NCBI GenBank assembly: GCA_028871235.1
Contig: JAGWNO010000011.1
Coordinates: 1-21,483, forward strand
DNA: 21,483 nucleotides
Direction: 5' to 3'
Source of the DNA: Gammaproteobacteria bacterium
Lineage (GTDB): Bacteria; Pseudomonadota; Gammaproteobacteria; Natronospirales; REEB76
Shown: positions 1 through 8,436 of the stretch, piece after piece
Layout: each line of letters starts with the position of its first letter
How positions within the stretch are numbered: the first letter of the stretch is position 1
Notes under the pieces: model-generated
The model's database searches: none
What the model saw: only the letters and a program-made list of their open reading frames with translations
What the model was told of the DNA's origin: nothing
Program-made: the position numbers and the translations under genes

Positions 1-897
1 CTCATGAACACCGAGGGATTTACCGCAGACGGAGATCCACCATTAAAGACTCCTGCCGAACACTGGATCGTCAACAAGCTTGAGCATCGGTTATACAACA
101 TTGAAAAGCACTTTCAGGACTACCGGTTCGATCTGCTGGCCCAGGACCTCTACGAATTCACCTGGAACGATTTCTGCGATTGGTTCATCGAACTGTCCAA
201 GTCGGCGTTGAACGGTTCCGACTATAAAAAAGCGAATTCCACCCGGCACACCCTGCTATACGTTCTGGAAGCACTTCTCCGGGCGTTGCACCCCATTATC
301 CCGTTCATCACCGAAGAACTCTGGCAGCAGGTTGCGCCGAAACTCGGCAAACACGGTGATTCTGTTTCGCTGCAGCAATTCCCGGAATTCAAGCGGAAAG
401 CCGACCCAAGTATCGCAGCCGGCGACATCAGGTTTTTGATTGATGCCGTTGGAGAAGTCCGTAGAATACGCAGTGAGCATGGCGTGCCGCCTTCAAAAGC
501 CGTCCGTGTGCTCCTCGAAACTGGCGTTCATGACCCGTATCTCTTTGATCGCATCGGACCGCAACTTGAATTCCTCGCGCGGCTCGAACCCATCCACAGA
601 CTGAAGCCGGGGGAATCCCCGCCACCCGCCGCCGCCACTGTCACCGTCGATGATGCGCGGCTGCATATTCCATTCGAGGGCCTGATCGACGTACAGGCAG
701 AACTCGCGCGGCTCGGCAAGCAACTCGACAAGCTGCGCCAGGAATATGCACGTACATGTGCGAAACTCGACAATGCATCCTTTATAAAGGGCGCGCCTGC
801 CGAAGTGGTCAAGAGTGTGCGCGCCAAGGCCGGAGAACTGGACACAGCGATCCGTGAGCTGGATAAACAGATGGCGCAGATCCGCGCGCTCGGCTGA
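1..897 (+). CDS. valS: Valine--tRNA ligase, C-terminal part (5' truncated by window)
   Basis: This is the C-terminal third of cytoplasmic valyl-tRNA synthetase, which charges tRNA-Val with valine. The reading frame is open from base 1 and continues upstream of the window, so the first ATG seen (base 4) is internal. About 298 residues are visible. They show the class Ia anticodon-binding helical domain, including the stretch LYEFTWNDFCDWFIELSK and the PFITEELWQ motif. A C-terminal coiled-coil tRNA-binding arm follows over roughly the last 70 residues (heptad-rich, ending KQMAQIRALG). The catalytic HIGH and KMSKS regions lie outside the window. The stop is TGA at 895-897. The next gene starts 81 bp downstream on the same strand, and no clear terminator separates them. 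Identification is firm from the anticodon-binding signature and the arm. Confidence 0.96.
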   Translation, partial: LMNTEGFTADGDPPLKTPAEHWIVNKLEHRLYNIEKHFQDYRFDLLAQDLYEFTWNDFCDWFIELSKSALNGSDYKKANSTRHTLLYVLEALLRALHPIIPFITEELWQQVAPKLGKHGDSVSLQQFPEFKRKADPSIAAGDIRFLIDAVGEVRRIRSEHGVPPSKAVRVLLETGVHDPYLFDRIGPQLEFLARLEPIHRLKPGESPPPAAATVTVDDARLHIPFEGLIDVQAELARLGKQLDKLRQEYARTCAKLDNASFIKGAPAEVVKSVRAKAGELDTAIRELDKQMAQIRALG

Positions 898-978
898 ATG
901 ACTGGTAACATCACGCCGGTTGCTTGGATACGCCACCGAAGACAGTAACAGCAAGGCGACAGAGGCACATATCCGCGC

Positions 979-2403
979 ATGCTCTTCAATTCGCTGACCT
1001 TCCTGGTTTTCTTTGCAATCGTTTTCACGCTGCATCGCCTCATGCCCAGCTGGACCGCCCAGAAGCGCGTCCTGCTGGCGGCCAGCTACCTGTTCTACGC
1101 GGCATGGAACCCGCCCTATGTGGCGATCCTGCTGTTCTCCACGACGCTGGACTGGTGGCTGGCCAGAAAGATATGGCAAAACGCCGTGCCCGGACAACGC
1201 AAACTGCTGTTGCTGCTCAGCCTGCTCAGCAACCTCGGTCTGCTCAGTTTCTTCAAATACGGGAACTTCCTGCTGGGAAACTTCCGCACGGCCCTGGCCG
1301 CCATCGGCGTGATCTACCAGCCGCCGGCGCTGGACATCATCCTGCCGATAGGCATCTCGTTCTATACCTTCGCCTCGCTCTCCTACACCATCGATGTTTA
1401 CCGCCGCGAGGTGCAGGGCCACTGGTCGTTTCTTGACTACGCGCTGTTTGTCAGTTTTTTCCCGCACCTGGTGGCGGGTCCCATCGTGCGTGCAAAGCAA
1501 CTGCTGCCCCAGATCGTACAGCCGCGGCAGGCGAGCCGCGACCAGCTGGGCTGGGGTCTGGTGCTGGTCTGCTTTGGACTGTTTTCCAAGGTGGTAATGG
1601 CCGATAATATCTTCGCGCCCGTTGTCGACCAGGTATTCACGGATCCGGCGGCGCACAATGTCGTCGATTCCTGGGCGGCCGTACTGGGGTTTTCAGGGCA
1701 GATCTACTTCGATTTCAGCGGCTATACCCTGTGTGCCATCGGTCTGGCCCTGTGTTTCGGCTTCGAGTTCCCCGACAATTTCCGCCATCCTTACGGGGCC
1801 CGCGGTTTCTCCGACTTCTGGCGCCGCTGGCATATCACGCTCTCGACCTGGCTGCGCGACTACCTCTACATACCGCTTGGGGGCAGCCGTAAAGGCAAAC
1901 GGCGGACCTACATCGATCTGGCCCTGACCATGCTGATCGGCGGACTCTGGCACGGCGCATCCTGGATGTTCGTGCTGTGGGGCGGACTGCATGGTCTGTA
2001 CCTCGCCATCGAACGCTGGCTGCGTGAAAATTTCTCCAGGCACGCGCCGCCGGGCGACGGGCAGCCGAAACCCCAGATCATACTGACGCTTTTCACCTTC
2101 CTGGTGGTCAGTCTTACCTGGATACCCTTCCGTGCGCCGGACGTGCGTGCCGCCGGCAACGTATTCATGGGCTTATTCCGCTTTCGGAGTTTTTCCGCCG
2201 TCGATCTGCTGTCGATGCTGCCCGTATACATCGCCATCGCCATCACGGTACGCTGGCACATCGCGCTGCGTGACAGTTCACTGGAAGCGCAATTCAGCCG
2301 GCTCGGAACCGTGGCCCAGACGTCGGTACTGGGACTGTGTCTCGTGACCCTGTTCCTCTGCTCGGGAGGCGATGAACGTGCCTTCATCTACTTCCAGTTC
2401 TAG
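979..2403 (+). CDS. MBOAT family O-acyltransferase (AlgI/DltB-like)
   Basis: This 474-residue polytopic inner-membrane protein belongs to the membrane-bound O-acyltransferase family. Members move acyl groups, usually acetyl, across the membrane to an extracytoplasmic polysaccharide or other acceptor. It begins MLFNSLTFLVFF, the usual start of AlgI-type proteins, which supports the ATG at 979. Family signatures include SFFPHLVAGPIVR, YFDFSGYT, FWRRWHITLSTWLRDYLYIP and GGLWHGASW. The invariant catalytic His is at about residue 325, with a second conserved His near residue 338. The length matches AlgI (about 470-520). The last 32 bp overlap the start of the next gene, which encodes a SGNH-like partner, so the two are probably translationally coupled. 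The acceptor cannot be named because no polysaccharide biosynthesis genes are adjacent. The Shine-Dalgarno candidate (AGAGG) is rather distant. Confidence 0.93.
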   Translation: MLFNSLTFLVFFAIVFTLHRLMPSWTAQKRVLLAASYLFYAAWNPPYVAILLFSTTLDWWLARKIWQNAVPGQRKLLLLLSLLSNLGLLSFFKYGNFLLGNFRTALAAIGVIYQPPALDIILPIGISFYTFASLSYTIDVYRREVQGHWSFLDYALFVSFFPHLVAGPIVRAKQLLPQIVQPRQASRDQLGWGLVLVCFGLFSKVVMADNIFAPVVDQVFTDPAAHNVVDSWAAVLGFSGQIYFDFSGYTLCAIGLALCFGFEFPDNFRHPYGARGFSDFWRRWHITLSTWLRDYLYIPLGGSRKGKRRTYIDLALTMLIGGLWHGASWMFVLWGGLHGLYLAIERWLRENFSRHAPPGDGQPKPQIILTLFTFLVVSLTWIPFRAPDVRAAGNVFMGLFRFRSFSAVDLLSMLPVYIAIAITVRWHIALRDSSLEAQFSRLGTVAQTSVLGLCLVTLFLCSGGDERAFIYFQF

Positions 2404-3487
2404 CCAGCGCCTGCCGCACCTGGCCTGGTGGCGCATTTTGCTGGGCGCACTGCTGATTCTCGCGGCATTTGTGGCGGCCATGGAAGTGCGGCTGGCGGCA
2501 CGCGGCTTCAGGCCAAGCGTGATCGATTCCGAAGCCCTGTGGCTGCAACAGCGTGAACGCGCCAGCGCACTGGGGTCGCATGCACTGATCCTGGTCGGTG
2601 CATCACGCATGCAGCTGGACATGGATCTCCACGTACTGCAACGGGAAACCGGGCTGGAACCGGTGCAACTGGCGATCGACGGCAGTCCGTTCACACCCAT
2701 CCTGGCGGGCCTGGCGCGAGACCCGACGATTCGCGGAACCGTGCTGGTCGAATTCGAAGACAACGTGGTCGCGGACCCGGATCTCAATGACCAGGTTTCA
2801 GGCTGGGAAACCCAGTATGAACGCCAGCAGCACCAGCATCGGGTCCCGGATTTCGCCATGAGCGAAGCCTATCTGACTGATTTCCTGCACGGCATGCTGC
2901 GAAGTTACGCGGATGGCACCCGTCCGATCACGGCGCTGCTGCAACGCATACTCAATCCCCGGCCCACGCCCCAGTACCTCACCATGTTGCCGGACCGTTC
3001 GATGCTCGCGGATTATTCACGGATATCGATACCGGCGATCTACTATGGACGTGCCATCCGCAATCTGGGTGAGACCGTGAATATCGCCCCGGACACCACC
3101 TATGCCCAGTTGGATGCCATGCTAAAAAAGCGGATAGCCGCGCTCAAGCCGGTGGATGACACCGCCTATCGCCGCGACAGCCGTGAGATCGCCGCCATGG
3201 CTGATGCCATCAAGGCCCACGGTGGCAGGGTGATCTTCATCGTGTTCCCCCGGAGCGGCGACGTGAAAGACATGGACGAGCGGCGCTACCCCAGGAAGGA
3301 GTTCTGGGACCGTTTTGCAGCGGCCACCACCGCGCCAGTTCTGAACTTCGAAGACGTGCCGGCATTGCGCGGTTTCACCTGCCCGGACGGCTCGCACCTC
3401 GACTACCGGGATCGCCCACGCTTCACCCGGGCCCTGGTTGCCGCCTTGGGCCTTGGAAAAAACGCAGGCGCGAAATCAAAACCATGA
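2372..3487 (+). CDS. Membrane-anchored SGNH-hydrolase-like protein, MBOAT partner
   Basis: This 371-residue protein has an N-terminal transmembrane anchor (about residues 19-38) and a probably periplasmic domain. That domain has an SGNH-like layout: a nucleophile block LVGASRMQLD with Ser78, and a C-terminal DGSHLDYRD block with Asp339 and His342, the expected Asp-x-x-His pair. Proteins of this type (DltD, AlgJ/AlgX-like) work with an MBOAT channel to complete O-acylation of a surface polymer. Its start lies inside the MBOAT gene (32 bp overlap), supporting joint function. Start choice is uncertain. A GGGAGG at 2364-2369 sits only 2 nt before the ATG at 2372 but 8 nt before an in-frame GTG at 2378, which may be the true start. 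The substrate is unknown, and assignment to a specific named subfamily is not justified from sequence alone. Confidence 0.75.
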   Translation: MNVPSSTSSSSQRLPHLAWWRILLGALLILAAFVAAMEVRLAARGFRPSVIDSEALWLQQRERASALGSHALILVGASRMQLDMDLHVLQRETGLEPVQLAIDGSPFTPILAGLARDPTIRGTVLVEFEDNVVADPDLNDQVSGWETQYERQQHQHRVPDFAMSEAYLTDFLHGMLRSYADGTRPITALLQRILNPRPTPQYLTMLPDRSMLADYSRISIPAIYYGRAIRNLGETVNIAPDTTYAQLDAMLKKRIAALKPVDDTAYRRDSREIAAMADAIKAHGGRVIFIVFPRSGDVKDMDERRYPRKEFWDRFAAATTAPVLNFEDVPALRGFTCPDGSHLDYRDRPRFTRALVAALGLGKNAGAKSKP

Positions 3488-3538
3488 AGACCGCCAGCCC
3501 GCAGCGCGCTGAGTGGCCCATGTCCCGTGGATCCTGCT

Positions 3539-4018
3539 TCAGCCGCTCGCCGGCCCCGGCGACTGATTAATCATCATCACCGCAAGCCGCCATTTACCCG
3601 ATGGTTTCTGCCACACCGCAAGATATTTCCCGTAAGCCAGCGTTGCCTGGCCGGCGGCATTGGTGCCGGTGAGTTCATAGATACCCCAGGTGTAGCCCAT
3701 GTCACTCGAGGCAGCGACGGCTGCGGCCTGGGGAGTCCAGCTGAGACGGGTGCCTGCGGGCATGCCCTGCAGGCTCTGCTCGATGAGCGCTTCACCCCGC
3801 AATGCCATACTGTTTTCCGGCAGCAGCAAGGCGTCGTCCGTGGCATACCGCTTGAAGGCCGCAGCGAAGCCCTGCTGCAACGTCGCGGCGGAAAAAGCCT
3901 TGTCGGTGTGCATGAGCGCATCTCGGGCGGCAGTGGCCGCTGCGCCGTCACCGCCATGACAACCCAGCAGGGATCCCGTTAACAGCAATACGATAAAAAA
4001 TACGCGTAACGCACTCAT
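3539..4018 (-). CDS. Lipoprotein with DUF4440/SnoaL-like domain
   Basis: This is a 159-residue predicted lipoprotein. The signal peptide ends in the lipobox LLGC with the lipidated Cys at residue 20. The mature part resembles the NTF2-like DUF4440/SnoaL fold: an N-terminal helical region (ALMHTDKAFSAA, then FKRYATDDALLLPE) and a C-terminal strand pattern with GKYLAVWQKPSGKWRLAVMM. Such proteins are often annotated as ketosteroid-isomerase-like; no enzymatic activity can be claimed. The frame stays open upstream to 4294, but the ATG at 4018 is preferred. It is preceded by GAGG six bases upstream and directly opens a lipoprotein signal peptide. The longer reading would run antisense into moxR. 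The gene is divergent from the moxR-DUF58-tgpA operon across an 85-bp gap. Confidence 0.8.
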   Translation of the reverse strand: MSALRVFFIVLLLTGSLLGCHGGDGAAATAARDALMHTDKAFSAATLQQGFAAAFKRYATDDALLLPENSMALRGEALIEQSLQGMPAGTRLSWTPQAAAVAASSDMGYTWGIYELTGTNAAGQATLAYGKYLAVWQKPSGKWRLAVMMINQSPGPASG

Positions 4019-4094
4019 AGCAAACCTCGCTGTTTTCCGAACTACACAGTTATTATGGACGGCATACGGGTTTTGGCATAAGGTGTTTAAACGG

Positions 4095-4100
4095 AGGAAG
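4095..4100 (+). promoter_or_regulatory. Ribosome binding site deciding the moxR start
   Basis: An AGGAAG stretch (within GGAGGAAG) lies 3 nt upstream of the ATG at 4104. It selects that ATG over an in-frame GTG at 4083, whose extra residues (MFKRRKR) are basic and unlike a family N-terminus. Confidence 0.7.
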
Positions 4101-4103
4101 CGC

Positions 4104-5069
4104 ATGTCCCATGATCGTACCGCTGCTGCCCGCGATCTGCCGGCCAATGCCCTGGTGCACAAGGTGAATACCATCATCGCCCAGGCGAACGCTATCATCC
4201 TTGGCAAGGAACCGCAGATCCGCCTGGGTCTCGTATGTCTCATCACCGGTGGACACCTGCTTATCGAGGATATCCCCGGCGTGGGCAAGACCACCCTGGC
4301 GCAGACACTGGCGCGACTGCTGGGGCTGTCTTACCAGCGTATCCAGTTCACCAGCGACCTGCTGCCAGCGGATATTATCGGCGCTTCCATCTATGAACAG
4401 CAAAACAGCGGATTCCGCTTCCATCCGGGTCCGATCTTCGCACAGCTGATCCTCGCCGATGAAGTGAACCGCGCCACACCCAAGGCGCAGAGCGCCCTGC
4501 TTGAAGCCATGGAGGAACGCCAGGTGACGGTGGATGGAGTGACCCGGCCGTTGCCCCAGCCGTTCTTCGTCATCGCCACCCAGAATCCGCTGCACCAGGT
4601 AGGCACCTTCCCGCTGCCGGAATCACAGCTGGACCGTTTCCTCATGCGCCTGGAACTGGGCTACCCCGATGAGCGGGCGGAACATGACCTGCTGCAGGGC
4701 CGCGACCGCCGTGAACTGCTGCGCGATCTGCAGCCGGTACTCAGCGCCCACGAACTGCTGGCGCTGCGGGAAACCGCGCTGCAGGTGCACGTCTCGGAAG
4801 CATTATTGCAGTACTTGCAGGCGCTGGTACGGCACACGCGCGAATCACCGCGGTACGAAACCGGACTGTCGCCGCGCGCTGCCATCGCCCTCAAACACGC
4901 CGCCCAGGCCCAGGCCCTGCTCATGGGACATGCGGGCGTGGTACCGGAAGATCTGCAGACGGTGCTGCCGGGTGTGGTGGGCCACCGGCTGCGGACCAGG
5001 TCCGGCCGCGAGAGTGCCGCGCCCGCTGCCGTCGCGCAACAGTTGCTTGAGGCTGTGCCCATTCCCTGA
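4104..5069 (+). CDS. MoxR family AAA+ ATPase
   Basis: This 321-residue AAA+ ATPase of the MoxR type is a cytoplasmic chaperone-like ATPase normally encoded beside DUF58 or von Willebrand proteins. Visible motifs are Walker A (PGVGKTTLA, Lys62), Walker B (LILADEVNRA, Asp119-Glu120), the PKAQSALLEAMEE segment typical of MoxR, and sensor 1 (FFVIATQNP). The length is normal for the family (about 310-330). The start at 4104 is chosen from its Shine-Dalgarno; a GTG at 4083 would add seven residues. The stop TGA lies 2 bp before the next start, so this is the first gene of a tight three-gene operon with DUF58 and TgpA homologues. The target of the ATPase is not known for this cluster type; a cell-envelope role is inferred from the partners. 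Confidence 0.95.
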   Translation: MSHDRTAAARDLPANALVHKVNTIIAQANAIILGKEPQIRLGLVCLITGGHLLIEDIPGVGKTTLAQTLARLLGLSYQRIQFTSDLLPADIIGASIYEQQNSGFRFHPGPIFAQLILADEVNRATPKAQSALLEAMEERQVTVDGVTRPLPQPFFVIATQNPLHQVGTFPLPESQLDRFLMRLELGYPDERAEHDLLQGRDRRELLRDLQPVLSAHELLALRETALQVHVSEALLQYLQALVRHTRESPRYETGLSPRAAIALKHAAQAQALLMGHAGVVPEDLQTVLPGVVGHRLRTRSGRESAAPAAVAQQLLEAVPIP

Positions 5070-5071
5070 GC

Positions 5072-6058
5072 ATGCTCAAGGCCGCGCGCGCTTTTCTCCG
5101 CCACCGGGCCCATGACTGGGCACGTCGCCGCCAGGGACCCGATGGCGAGGTGGTGAATCTGGGACGGCGGCGCATCTATATCCTGCCCAGCCGCCAGGGA
5201 CTTCTGTACGGCTTCACGGTATTCGTGATGCTGCTGGGCTCCATGAATTATTCCAACAGCATGGGCTTCATGCTCAGCTTCGTACTGGCCGGTCTCGGTC
5301 TCGTGGCCATGCATGCCTGCCATGCCAACCTCACGGGTATCGTCATCGCCGCCGGCGCGGCACCGCCGGTATTCGCCGGCGGCACCGCACATTTTCACAT
5401 GCATCTCAGCAATCCGGCGCGTACACCCCGCATCGCCATCGTCCTCAGCGCCGAAGAGGGCGACACCACCGTCACCGGCGATATAGCCGCCGGTGAGCAT
5501 GGCAGCGTATCCGTGCCGTTGCCGGCACCCCGGCGCGGCTGGCTGCCCCTCGGACGGATGGTGGCGGAGACCACCTATCCTTTCGGCCTGTTCCGTGCCT
5601 GGGGCTGGCTGCACATGCCGCAGAAAACACTGGTGTATCCGGCGCCGGCGGAAAACGTCCCGCCGCTGCCGGCTCCGCGTGGGGGCTACGGCCGTGACCG
5701 GCCCACGGGCCGCGGCGAGGAAGATTTCAGCGGTCTGCGGGATTACCGCGCCGGGGATTCACCGCGGCACATCGCCTGGAAATCTTCCGCCCGCCAACAG
5801 CTGTTGCTCACCAAACAATTCGCCGGCACCGGGGAGGAGACCTGCTGGCTGGAGTGGGACAGCCTGCCGGGCGTCGCTCCGGAAGAGCGCCTGTCGATCC
5901 TGTGCCGCTGGGTGCTCCTGGCCCACGCGGCAAACATGAGCTATGGCCTGAAGATCCCAGGCACTGTGCTCCCGGCAGGCAACAGCGATGCGCATCGCCG
6001 CCGTTGTCTCGAAGCACTTGCCCTGTTCGGTGCACCGGCTGCGGGCCTGCACCGATGA
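5072..6058 (+). CDS. DUF58 domain-containing membrane protein
   Basis: This 328-residue protein has two N-terminal membrane segments (about residues 43-58 and 64-82) and a C-terminal DUF58 domain. The domain is recognised by GLRDYRAGDSPRHIAWKSSAR at residues 221-241, where Arg223, Tyr225, Gly228, Asp229, Arg232, Trp236 and Lys237 match the family pattern. DUF58 proteins are the regular partners of MoxR ATPases; their biochemical role is unresolved. The domain between the membrane segments and the DUF58 motif is a beta-rich region, presumably extracytoplasmic or membrane proximal. The gene starts 2 bp after the moxR stop and ends in an ATGA overlap with the transglutaminase gene, indicating one transcript with coupled translation. 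Confidence 0.92.
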   Translation: MLKAARAFLRHRAHDWARRRQGPDGEVVNLGRRRIYILPSRQGLLYGFTVFVMLLGSMNYSNSMGFMLSFVLAGLGLVAMHACHANLTGIVIAAGAAPPVFAGGTAHFHMHLSNPARTPRIAIVLSAEEGDTTVTGDIAAGEHGSVSVPLPAPRRGWLPLGRMVAETTYPFGLFRAWGWLHMPQKTLVYPAPAENVPPLPAPRGGYGRDRPTGRGEEDFSGLRDYRAGDSPRHIAWKSSARQQLLLTKQFAGTGEETCWLEWDSLPGVAPEERLSILCRWVLLAHAANMSYGLKIPGTVLPAGNSDAHRRRCLEALALFGAPAAGLHR

Positions 6059-8019
6059 ACAGCGCGCTGCCGCTCAATCTGGAAACCCGCATGGAACGCC
6101 TGCGGTTGTCATGGGCGCTGGTGGCACTGGGCATCATGGTGCTGCCCCAGGCGTTGCATCTGGCGCCGTGGGTAATAGCGGTGGCACTGCTCATAGCGCT
6201 GTGGCGGCTGGCGGCGGCCTATCGCGGCTGGCCGCTGTTCAATCGCTACCTGCGCCTGGGACTCGGGCTCGCCGCCTTTCTGGGTGTGTACCTCACCTAC
6301 CGCACCCTCAACGGACCGGAAGCCGGCACCGCACTGCTGATCCTGCTGGCCACCCTCAAGCTCATGGAAGCGAAGGGACTGCGGGATTATTTCCTGTTGC
6401 TGGTGATCGCGCTGTTCATCGGCATCGCCAATTTTCTCTACGACCAGACCATTCCCCTGGCGCTCTATATGGTTCCGGCGGTATGGCTCGCGACAGCGGC
6501 GCTGCTCAATGTGGCGCACCCGGATGTGACCCGCCCGCCGATGGCGGCGATGAAAACCGCCGCAAAGCTGCTGCTGCCCGCGCTGCCGGTGGCGGTGGTA
6601 CTGTTCCTGCTGTTCCCGCGCGTGCCCGGGCCATTGTGGGGCATCGGCCTGCCGCAACACAGCGGCGTCACCGGCCTGTCCACTCATATGGCGCCGGGCA
6701 GCATCAGCGAACTCGCCGCCTCGGATGCCATCGCGTTCCGCGTGAAATTCTCCGGCGGAGCACCGCCGCCCGCGCAACTCTACTGGCGCGCACTGGTGCT
6801 GCACGACTATGACGGCCGCTCATGGAGCATCGGAGATGTGCCCTGGGCCGGTCATGCGCAGCTCATCAGCCGCGGCATGCCGGTGCGTTATGAGGTGACC
6901 CTCGAACCCAACGACCTGCGGGTACTGTACACATTGGACCTGCCGGTAGAGATACCAGCTGACGCTCGGCTGACTGCCGACCATGAAGTGATCGTGCCCC
7001 AGATGGTCACCGAGCGCAAGCGTTATTCGGTCGTCTCGTATACGGATTCCAACTACGGGGCTGGCGCATCGGCATGGATGCGCGACCGCGATCTGCTGCT
7101 GCCGCAGCGCATCGACCCCCATGCCCGCGCGCTGGCGCAACAATGGAAAGCCGCTGCGGAGTCACCGCAGCAGATCGTCCAGGATGCGCTGCGGATGTTC
7201 CATGACCAGCCTTTCAGTTACACCCTGCAACCCGGCAAGCTCACCGGCAGAAACCAGATCGACCAGTTCCTGTTCGATACACGCCGGGGTTTCTGCGAAC
7301 ACTATGCCGGTGCCTTCGTGTTCCTGATGCGCGCCGCCGGCGTGCCCGCCCACGTGGTCATCGGCTACCAGGGCGGAACCCGCAACCCGCTGGACGGTTA
7401 CTACAGCGTGCGTCAGGAGGATGCCCATGCCTGGGCGGAAGTGTGGCTCGCGGATCGCGGCTGGGTGCGCGTGGATCCCACGGCGGCGGTGGACCCGGCG
7501 CGGGTGGATGAAGGACTGGCGGCCGCACTGCCGGCGAGCGAGGTGCCGGGTTATTTATTCCGCGCCCATCCCTGGCTGGGTGAAATCCGCAACACCTGGG
7601 ACGCGGCCAACAATGGCTGGAACCAGTGGGTGCTGGCCTACGGCCCGGCGCTGCAGCAGCGCTTCTATGCCAGGCTCGGGCTGCAGTACGGCAACTGGTT
7701 GCAGCTCGCGCTGGTTCTGCTGCTGCTCATCGGTGGCTTATTGGCGCTGGTCTGGCTGGTACTGATCTGGCGCCACCGGCCGCCGCGTTCCCCGGCCGTG
7801 GACCGCCAGTATCGGCGCTTCTGCCAACGGCTGGCCAGGCGTGGTCTGGCACGCAAACCCTACGAGGGGCCGTTTGATTACGCCGAGCGTGTCGGCCGCT
7901 CAAGACCTGAGTGGCATGCCCAAGTACGCGCCATCACATCCCTGTACGCAGCGCTGCGTTATTCCGGAACAGGCAATCCGCAGGAATTCAGCCGACTGGT
8001 CGCCGCTTTCCATCCCTGA
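6055..8019 (+). CDS. tgpA: TgpA-like membrane transglutaminase (DUF3488 + transglutaminase core + DUF4129)
   Basis: This 654-residue integral membrane protein has a multi-spanning N-terminal DUF3488 region (about five to six hydrophobic segments within residues 15-200) and a periplasmic transglutaminase-like domain. A further membrane helix lies near residues 548-571, and a C-terminal DUF4129-like cytoplasmic tail follows. The papain-like triad is visible: Cys414 in RRGFCEHYAGAF, His458 in EDAHAWAEVW and Asp474 in WVRVDPTAAV. This matches Pseudomonas TgpA, an inner-membrane protein reported as important for viability. The start is taken at 6055 (ATGA overlap with the DUF58 stop) because the frame upstream reads antisense-like sequence within the DUF58 gene. 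It is last in the moxR operon and converges with the GIY-YIG gene. Confidence 0.93.
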   Translation: MNSALPLNLETRMERLRLSWALVALGIMVLPQALHLAPWVIAVALLIALWRLAAAYRGWPLFNRYLRLGLGLAAFLGVYLTYRTLNGPEAGTALLILLATLKLMEAKGLRDYFLLLVIALFIGIANFLYDQTIPLALYMVPAVWLATAALLNVAHPDVTRPPMAAMKTAAKLLLPALPVAVVLFLLFPRVPGPLWGIGLPQHSGVTGLSTHMAPGSISELAASDAIAFRVKFSGGAPPPAQLYWRALVLHDYDGRSWSIGDVPWAGHAQLISRGMPVRYEVTLEPNDLRVLYTLDLPVEIPADARLTADHEVIVPQMVTERKRYSVVSYTDSNYGAGASAWMRDRDLLLPQRIDPHARALAQQWKAAAESPQQIVQDALRMFHDQPFSYTLQPGKLTGRNQIDQFLFDTRRGFCEHYAGAFVFLMRAAGVPAHVVIGYQGGTRNPLDGYYSVRQEDAHAWAEVWLADRGWVRVDPTAAVDPARVDEGLAAALPASEVPGYLFRAHPWLGEIRNTWDAANNGWNQWVLAYGPALQQRFYARLGLQYGNWLQLALVLLLLIGGLLALVWLVLIWRHRPPRSPAVDRQYRRFCQRLARRGLARKPYEGPFDYAERVGRSRPEWHAQVRAITSLYAALRYSGTGNPQEFSRLVAAFHP

Positions 8020-8071
8020 CAATTGTCCCCGGCCTGCGGCAAAGCTGCTCGCAGCGCGACTGGATCTCCCG

Positions 8072-8404
8072 TCAGTTTGGACGGAACAGGATGGTGGTGC
8101 TGGCGTGGTTGTGCGCCGCGCGCAGATCTTTTGCTTCCGCGAGCCGTGTCTGCGCGTCGTTGTTATTGATGTGCACGTGGATATGACTCGCTCTCATGCT
8201 GGCTTTTTTCCCGGTGGGATGCTTGCGTATGCGGGTCTCGAGCTCCCCCTGGCCGATATATACCGCGTACCAGCCTATCGGCGTCTCCCTTGCGAAAATA
8301 TAGTTGCCGTAGTCTCCGGGCTGCGGATTGAAATCCATGCCATGAATCTCATATTCATAGACATTCCCCGTGGCGCCACGCCATTGGACCTTGCGATTTG
8401 ACAT
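8072..8404 (-). CDS. Stand-alone mini GIY-YIG domain protein
   Basis: This 110-residue soluble protein keeps all the hallmarks of the GIY-YIG nuclease fold in a compact form. It has GNY at residues 33-35 (the GIY strand), YIG at 49-51, a basic helix ETRIRKH with Arg58/Arg60 and His62, the acidic RLAEAKDL segment with Glu90 in the catalytic position, and Asn99 in AAHN. The segment ASHIHVHIN between them matches small uncharacterised GIY-YIG proteins that carry a related (A/T)HIHVHxN block. It lacks any DNA-binding accessory domain, unlike UvrC or homing endonucleases, so its substrate is unknown. The start ATG at 8404 has GAGG about 11 nt upstream. It lies 32 bp downstream of the MFS gene on the same strand and is the last gene of the long - strand block. 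Confidence 0.75.
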   Translation of the reverse strand: MSNRKVQWRGATGNVYEYEIHGMDFNPQPGDYGNYIFARETPIGWYAVYIGQGELETRIRKHPTGKKASMRASHIHVHINNNDAQTRLAEAKDLRAAHNHASTTILFRPN

Positions 8405-8436
8405 GCAATCGTTGCCTCGCGTGCTGGAACGGGATT

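Noticed and set aside
898..948. Tiny 16-codon frame starting right after the valS stop
   Set aside because: No ribosome site, no similarity, and such frames occur by chance.
493..1656. Long open frame (387 codons) on the - strand
   Set aside because: It crosses the end of valS and the MBOAT gene on the opposite strand; composition is typical of an antisense shadow.
4019..4294. N-terminal extension of the DUF4440-like lipoprotein to 4294
   Set aside because: It would run antisense into moxR and bury the lipoprotein signal peptide; the ATG at 4018 has a good ribosome site.
4661..5614. Open frame of 317 codons on the - strand
   Set aside because: Antisense to moxR and DUF58 genes, both firmly identified.
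8034..8054. Possible hairpin (CTGCG / CGCAG) between the convergent tgpA and GIY-YIG genes
   Set aside because: Five-base stem with alternative pairings and no T-run; not enough for a terminator.
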